Source: Nannobrachium achirus
Taxonomy: Eukaryota > Chordata > Actinopteri > Myctophiformes > Myctophidae
Direction: 5' to 3'
DNA: 64,000 bases
NCBI GenBank assembly: GCA_963921795.1
Contig: OY997650.1
Span: 2,108,205 to 2,172,204, forward strand
Of the stretch, positions 54,585-64,000 are shown piece after piece; the stretch's first letter is position 1, and the number at the start of each line of letters is the position of its first letter. The notes below the pieces were generated by a model. The model did no database searches and had not been told where the DNA came from. It saw nothing but the letters and a program-made list of their open reading frames with translations. A program made the translations under genes and the position numbers.

Positions 54585-55048
54585 AGGACAACTTTGTTTT
54601 TTTACAACAAAGGTTCATATTTTAGATTGTAATTAGAGAAAAGAAAAGGTGAGGGTTAAAATGTTTTCATTTGCTTCGTTCTATTGTTTTATCGTGTTTA
54701 CTGTGCTAAAATGTGGGGCATGCGTACGCATGGGGGCATGTGTACAAGTGGCTAAATATGTATTTTTAGACAATAAGCCAGCAGTTTCTTTATTGCTATT
54801 TACAGTAACACTTCTAGCCCCCATAAGTCACATCCAACCATGAAAGGTTGCGTTGTATCTTGGGAATGGGCTTATTCTGTGTAAAATGACATATTTAGCC
54901 ACTTGTAGGCATGCCCCCAACCACTGAAATAAGAATCTCTAAAACAATAGAAAGAAGTAAATGAAATAGTTTTAACACTCTTCTTTTATATTCTTTAATT
55001 ACAATCTGAAATATGAATCCTTGTTGTAAAAAAAACTAAAGGTGTCCT
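54585..55048. mobile_element. TTAA-flanked palindromic MITE, third copy
   Basis: Same family as 1-440 and 5345-5785, diverged, with TTAA at 54581-54584 and 55049-55052 and the same GGGGCATGCGTAC interior. Confidence 0.8.
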
Positions 55049-55308
55049 TTAAGAACCTACTATAAGCTGACCTGCTCTGAAATCACAATGACGTTGCAAA
55101 TGCATTCAGTCCTTGTACCCTTTTATGCCCATACATGGAGATCCCTGATGTCATCAATATTAAGTCCATGTGCGTCACAGTGTGTGACTTCTCATCCCAG
55201 CTCATCTCATCCATAACTGGGGAAACATGTCCACCAACCGCAACGCCAGTCACACTTGAATTCCGTCCTTGTCCCCGTTATGCCCATTTATGCCTTGTGC
55301 CACAACCC

Positions 55309-55686
55309 TGAAACAGTGGTAAATCAGCCAACAACCCACTCCCTCTCATGGTAAATGAAACAGTGGTAAATCAGCCAACAACCCACTCCCTCTCATGGTA
55401 AATGAAACAGTGGTAAATCAGCCAACAACCCACTCCCTCTCATGGTAAATGAAACAGTGGTAAATCAGCCAACAACCCACTCCCTCTCATGGTAAATGAA
55501 ACAGTGGTAAATCAGCCAACAACCCACTCCCTCTCATGGTAAATGAAACAGTGGTAAATCAGCCAACAACCCACTCCCTCTCATGGTAAATGAAACAGTG
55601 GTAAATCAGCCAACAACCCACTCCCTCTCATGGTAAATGAAACAGTGGTAAATCAGCCAACAACCCACTCCCTCTCATGGTAAATG
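55309..55686. repeat. 47-bp tandem repeat, eight copies
   Basis: Unit aatgaaacagtggtaaatca, then gccaacaacccactccctct, then catggta, nearly invariant. Confidence 0.95.
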
Positions 55687-55719
55687 GCTTACAACTACAA
55701 CACCAGAGGCAGCTCCACA

Positions 55720-55870
55720 GATCAGGTCCAACCTAGATTTGTCCGGATTTTTTTTTTTTCCTGCTATGCCGCAGAAATGTGGAACACCCTACCGAAAACA
55801 GGAGCGTAGCCTAAATCCCTACAGTACCTTCCTTTAAAACGACACTGAAAAGCCACTCATGCTAATAGAC
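55720..55870 (+). mobile_element. Probable LINE ORF2 C-terminal scrap
   Basis: A frame with FFPAMPQKCGTPYRKQERSL then 'ctttaaaacgacactgaaaa' resembles the end of LINE ORF2 (..W..LP...R.......FK..LK). Short and frameshifted. Confidence 0.4.
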
Positions 55871-56589
55871 CCTAGTATTCACGGCCCGCACACTCAGCAT
55901 ATTTCTCAGCAACTTCCTGGCGCCGGCGTCAGCTTTAAAGGGGAAACTAACACAGAAATTAATCGCTGGACTTAAAGCCAACAAATCATTATTTCGAACG
56001 GTAAAGTAAATTATAATGCTTTGTGCCTTTTTCTATCTTTTGTTCTTGATCATACTAACCGTATTTTATACTGTTTGGAAATTGCATTACATTTGTGATT
56101 TCTGTGTTAACTCTGTGGGCTTTTTAGCAGGGTTTCCCCTTCAAAGCGTGACTTCAGCACCAGGAAGTTGCTGAGTGGGCGGGGCGTGAATAGGGTCAAT
56201 TCTAACTGGCCTTTTTACTGTAAATGTTATTTTGCATTTTACGACAGTTTGATATTTTCTGCATAGTAGCCTACTGCAGTGTTTCTCAACCTTTTTTCTG
56301 CATGGGCACACTTTTCATGTTTCAAGAATCCATGGGCACACTGTGGTATCGGGCCTACAGCATACCATATTTGGAATATTATACAACAGATAGGCTCACA
56401 CAGTTGAATACAAGAGGGTTTAAGCAGTGTTGGTTCAAAGGCCTGAGGACAGGGAGGTGCTGACCTCACGGCCATATGTTGATCACAATCAAACAGTGAG
56501 TCGTTAAGGACTCACATTTGGGGCAATTCGGACCTTAAGACTGTACTGTCTTTTATCTCCTTTTAGACAAACCACAATAGTGACTCAAC
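55871..56589. other. No gene; possible hAT-like end at 56276
   Basis: cagtgtttctcaacc at 56276 is a hAT-like terminus common in fish MITEs, but I found no matching right end. Confidence 0.4.
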
Positions 56590-59910
<3,321 letters not shown>

Positions 59911-61053
59911 GATTAGCTTGATCTTGTCAAGCTAATCAAGAATGACCCCTGTGAACAGTAAACAGAGGGCCACAGGGAAGAAGCCATAAAAACAGTGACC
60001 CCAGGCATCCTGTATGTAGATTAATGCACCAACAGGGCATCTGTTGGTCTTGTCTTATCCTTCTATGAAGAAGTTCTAAAATACAGGTCTAAATGTTCCA
60101 CCATTTACAGGGTTTATCATTGGTTATATTGTGTAATATTATACTAACTAAATAATCAAGTAAGTTGGTGAAATGTGGAGTTAATAAGATCATTGATACA
60201 GCTAGAATGTTATTGGCAATCACTATCTGGGATCATGTCCCTCTACCGGCCATGTCCTGTGGCACTCAAAAGAGACCCCCTGATGGGTGGATCAGATGAC
60301 AGGCTGATCAAGCCTGACATGCAGTTACCCAAAGATTTATTTTAAGGGTTTATTCTTTCTAGCATTAATCTTAACTCTGTGGATTAACATGATGACATAA
60401 CTGTAACATAACCTGTTAGAACCATATACTAACATAGGACTTCAATCTAGACAATAGTTATTGGTTAAAAGTTAAACCGTCCCTGAGCTAGTCTCAACAG
60501 CCAAGGGGGGTGAAACACACCCACTGCAGGCGGGGATGGGCTGTAAAAGACCATGTATAAATAAGTGTGTTGAACTGATGGGAGAAGAAGCAAGTGGGGA
60601 GAGGAGCCGGGTGTGCTAGGAGGGAGAGGAACCTGAGGGGTGGACGAGATGCTGTGGTGTGGATCTGGTGCTAGTGGGACCTGAGGGTCAGGGGATTTGG
60701 AAGGGACCTTTGGGGGGCTAGTGAGGAGAAGGACCTGGTGGAGTGGTGGTGTGGAGTGGGATGCTGGGGTGTGGAACGGAGGGCCTCTGGAGCCTCAGAA
60801 TGCTGTAAACTTCTCAACTCTGCCTGTCAATAAAGCTGTTTGGACATCCATTGCCGCCTGCCTGGACTCAACTACTTTCCAAGGAAGATCCGCAGAACTT
60901 CTCATACTTTGGCAGCGCATTGCCTCTTAGAGTGTACAAACAGCAGCTCACAAACCAGTGCTCCGCTGAAGGAATGATCGATAGGATTCCACATTTTTGG
61001 GGGCTCGTGTTTATACAGGCTACCACAACACCAACATAATACGGGGGTGTGAA
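59911..61053. other. Possible solo LTR-like or transcribed repeat
   Basis: AATAAA at 60829-60834 is followed by gctgtttggacatccattgc. The upstream GGT/GGA-rich text has no gene pattern. I could not define both ends, so the LTR reading is weak. Confidence 0.3.
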
Positions 61054-61575
61054 CAGGGACGTGCTGGGCCATTGATTCAGCCCGGGAAAAAGAGTTGTAG
61101 AGGCCCTCATTGCGCGCTATAGAGAGAGATCTCTCTCTATAGCGCTGCTGCTACTCAAAGATTTGCCATTTCAGATCATGACAAGTGACAAGCCAGTGGG
61201 CCAATTACATGAGTTATATTTCGTCGTTGTCGGGTGAAAACCTTGTATGTCCAAAACCGCTTGTTTTGTATTTATCATTTAAAAAATGATTTAAACTAGT
61301 GAAAACAGCCGATCTACAAGCACACAACGCCTCACGATGGCATTGTGTGCTTGTAGATCTGCTGTTTTCATTTCTTTTGTGCAACAGCCTTGTATGATGA
61401 AGCAGGGCTTTACTTTGCGAAAAAATGTATACATTTGAAACTTGGAGATACGAGGTTTTCTGCCCAACAGTGACAATTTACTTTGTTGGCCGCCCAGACC
61501 CCAAAATGGAACGGAGGCAGACATTTTTTTTTCTAATGGCCGGCCTGGACCGGACGGGAATGAACCGGCCGTTCA
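61054..61575. mobile_element. hAT-like element Y, copy 2
   Basis: Left end CAGGGACGTGCTGGGCC; same interior palindrome (about 61114-61143) and hairpin (61302-61372) as 31616-32155; right end missing. Confidence 0.65.
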
Positions 61576-62130
61576 TTAGTATCATCGGTAACACTGACTC
61601 TGTTTGAGCAGAATGGAACAGAGCCTTCATTAGTATCATCGGTAACACCTGTGAAGGAAGTGGAAAGACACCCAGTAGTAGAACAAAACGGCGTATGTGA
61701 ATATACCCTATCGCCCGTACAGCTGTAACCATGGCAGCAGCAAATGAAAACAAACAACGACCAATCAGGTTTTTCACAAAGTTTTTATTATTTCCACATT
61801 TTTTTCTCCATTTCATTTTAAATCTTCCGTCTGTCGACAGGAAATGACATCATCAACCCTCGCCCCCACCCCCCATGACCCCACCCGCCCCCTCTTTCAC
61901 CCCCCCCCCCCCCCCACCTTCACCTCCACCTATTCTCTCTCTCTTTCTCCATCTCTCCGTCGCTCTCTCCATCCCCTCCCCCGTTTAAAAGTACAAAGTT
62001 ACAAGCCCTTCAGAAAAAAAAGAACGACCATCTAAAAAAAAGAACAAAAAAAAGGGAAAATAAAAGAAAGAAAAGAAAAGTAAGATAGAATGTTTATTGG
62101 ACCCCCGAGAGTGAAACTCTAGAGTCGCAG

Positions 62131-62168
<38 letters not shown>

Positions 62169-62473
62169 CCCCCCTCCTCCCCCCCATCTGTTCTGTCCAC
62201 AGACCAGACTATGATATGACAGATCGCCGTGGCAAAAGTAAAAATGCTGTTTTTTTTTTCATTCGTTCAGCATTTATTTATTCTGAGAAATGTTTTTTTG
62301 ATTTGCAAATGTAAAAAAAAAAAAAAAAAAAAAATCTAAAAACTAAATTGGACTAAAGTTGGGATGGGACGATATGAAAATGTCGTATCACGAATATTGT
62401 GACATAAGAAATTTGCAGTTCACGATATTATCGCGATAATCAAAATCCATTATTCCTAGGGCGAAAACAAAAA
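61576..62473. other. Low-complexity sequence, no gene seen
   Basis: Includes C-rich (61860-61920) and A-rich (62015-62080) tracts, a (GATA)n tract at about 62131-62167 and an A run near 62313. It could be the 3' UTR of a minus-strand gene to the left of these tracts, but no exon supports that. Confidence 0.45.
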
Positions 62474-62540
62474 ATAAATAGCAGATCTACAAGCTCACAA
62501 CGCATCGCGACGCGCTGTGAGCTTGTACATCGGCTATTTT
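62474..62540. repeat. Dispersed hairpin, well-preserved copy
   Basis: aaatagcagatctacaagct then cacaacgcatcgcgacgcgc and tgtgagcttgtacatcggct form one long stem with a short GC loop. Representative of the family described in the findings. Confidence 0.85.
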
Positions 62541-62730
62541 TTGGCAAAGAGATTTGGTAGAGTGAAAAAAAAAAGACTGTATCGAGTACGTACATTTTAA
62601 TTACCTTTTACCAATAGAGGGTTTAAGTGGTACCGGATATGCACACAACCCGGAAATAAGCGGGCGGGTATTTTATTTCATGACAAAAATAATGTATTTT
62701 ACAGAGTGTGTTTGGTGCTGAGAGGTTTAA

Positions 62731-62897
62731 AGGTGATACACCATGCATTTAAAAAGTATTTATGTCATATTGTTTATGTCCCAAAAACGTTTTTCAAAAA
62801 GTTTGAGGCTAAATTACCACTCCTGAATAGAGAGCCTCTCTCATTTTTGAATGGCTCTCTGAGCATTTTCAGCTGCAGTACCACCTTTGGCCTGACC

Positions 62898-62928
<31 letters not shown>

Positions 62929-62937
62929 ATCTTTTTG

Positions 62938-63002
<65 letters not shown>

Positions 63003-63456
63003 CCACAAGTTTCCGCGGGAGTTTACTGGAGACTATCCGGACCAAACTTCCGGGTTTAACAGCAGACATACAAGCTCACGTCGCGTCGCAGATGCAACCC
63101 GTTGAGAGCTTGTAAATCGGCGCCGGAAGATCGATGCAAACGTTTGCGCAATGCACTATGGGGCGTAGGAAACTCGTGGATATATATATATATATTTTTC
63201 TTTTTTTGAAAAAAATATTTTTTTGAAAAAAAAAAAAAAAAAATCTTCAAAAACGGCCGTCGCTGACGTCAGTGACGGCAGCAAATCTGGACAGCCTGTT
63301 TTGAGAACCCGTGGGATGCTTTTAACCTCCGCCTTCCCAAAACCAGAGAAAGACACAACGGTCAGAAATGGGACTTTGTGAGGATAGAAGGTGCTAGTGG
63401 GACCCCAAAAAAAAGGTTTTAAAATAGGAAAAGTGAAATTTCATGGTGTATCACCT
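62731..63456. mobile_element. TTAA-flanked MITE with AGGTGATACACCATG ends
   Basis: Inverted ends AGGTGATACACCATG and CATGGTGTATCACCT, with TTAA at 62727-62730 and 63457-63460. Inside are a C run, (TA)n tracts and a diverged dispersed hairpin at 63058-63125. About 45 bases of left flank (aataatgtattttacagagt...) are repeated to the right. Confidence 0.8.
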
Positions 63457-63460
63457 TTAA

Positions 63461-64000
63461 AATAATGTATTTTACAGAGTGGGTTTGGTGCTGAGAGGTT
63501 TCCCACCTGTGAAGCAATTAAGGCCCAATGTATTTCCAATACGGCTGCTGCACACGGAGCCCATTATTAGACTACGCTAGACTAGAACCTGGACCGGACC
63601 GGACCAGGATTAAACATGTGAAACATAACGTTGAGACCTGAGTTGGAGAACACCGCCTCCCAGTGGATGATGTGGTGAAAAACACAGATAAAGCTTAAAC
63701 AGGCACACAAAGGCAGGCACACACGCAGGCACGCACACACACGCACGCACGCACGCACGCACGCACATACACACACACTCACACGACAAACAATAATAAT
63801 AGAAATTAAAACATGAGTGGAGAAACAACTGCTCTCCAGGTTGAGATAAGGGCTGTGATTTGGAGCTTTTTAATTGAATTGAGGAGGGGAAAAAAAGGTC
63901 TAAACAACAGACTCTCAAACCTTGTGATTTGCTTCAGGCAAAACGGAGCCAAGTTTTATTAAGATTCTTTTATGTTTACATAATTTCCTTATTTTTTGGG
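63461..64000. other. No gene; (CACG)n microsatellite
   Basis: CACG/CA repeats lie at about 63716-63780. Nothing else recognised to the window end. Confidence 0.6.

Noticed and set aside
55309..55686. Possible CRISPR-like array of 47-bp repeats
   Set aside because: No spacers; direct tandem minisatellite.
61844..62200. Proline-rich or Ile-Tyr-rich small proteins
   Set aside because: They come from C-rich and GATA low-complexity tracts.

Overview
The window looks like repeat-rich genomic DNA from a ray-finned (teleost) fish. It has spliced genes with phase-conserved exons and GT/AG junctions, fish-type hAT and TTAA-target MITEs, a DIRS-like RNase H remnant, several non-LTR retrotransposon 3' ends, and very long (CA)n/(GT)n/(CT)n microsatellites. 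No rRNA gene, CRISPR array or prokaryotic gene was seen. A 200-base run of N marks an assembly gap at 49090-49289.

Region 1 (1-30114, + strand) carries the only convincing protein-coding gene. I could place 24 exons by splice signals and reading phase; the 5' end lies outside the window. The exons total 5385 nt with no in-frame stop before the last codon. The predicted chain runs: last two thirds of an LRP1-like beta-propeller, EGF-like and LDLa modules; a short linker exon; a second complete propeller + EGF + LDLa; a second, homologous linker exon; seven SRCR domains in A-B-A-B-A-B-A order; an expanded Ig-like exon; a transmembrane exon; and a tyrosine-rich cytoplasmic tail. If transcripts confirm it, this is a type I membrane receptor joining lipoprotein-receptor ligand-binding modules to scavenger-receptor domains and a signalling tail with an ITAM-like pair and pYEEI-like repeats. 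I do not know of this architecture. The two LRP units come from a tandem duplication of about 5.3 kb. Coding changes between the two copies are almost all amino-acid replacing and fall at the propeller positions expected to form the top, ligand-binding face.

The introns are full of repeats that touch splice sites. These include a hAT element inserted exactly at a donor and regenerating it by target duplication (8134-10042), a 68-bp minisatellite of about 42 units that copies the LDLa exon end plus donor (14737-17595), and (CT)n tracts at three SRCR acceptors. The 10-kb intron before the SRCR block also holds hAT-like DNA, a large inverted repeat, a TGCTAA-rich tract, 38-bp minisatellites and an antisense DIRS remnant.

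Region 2 (30115-64000) shows no convincing host gene. It is a mosaic: LINE 3' ends, hAT-like elements (two with perfect 8-bp target duplications), TTAA-flanked MITEs, a roughly 330-bp dimeric satellite (43900-51250), a 3.3-kb inverted repeat (56590-59910), and microsatellites. One GC-box/TATA-like segment (33709-33960) could be an orphan promoter. Across both regions a short hairpin with core GATCTACAAGCTCACAACG recurs at 20 or more sites inside unrelated host repeats.
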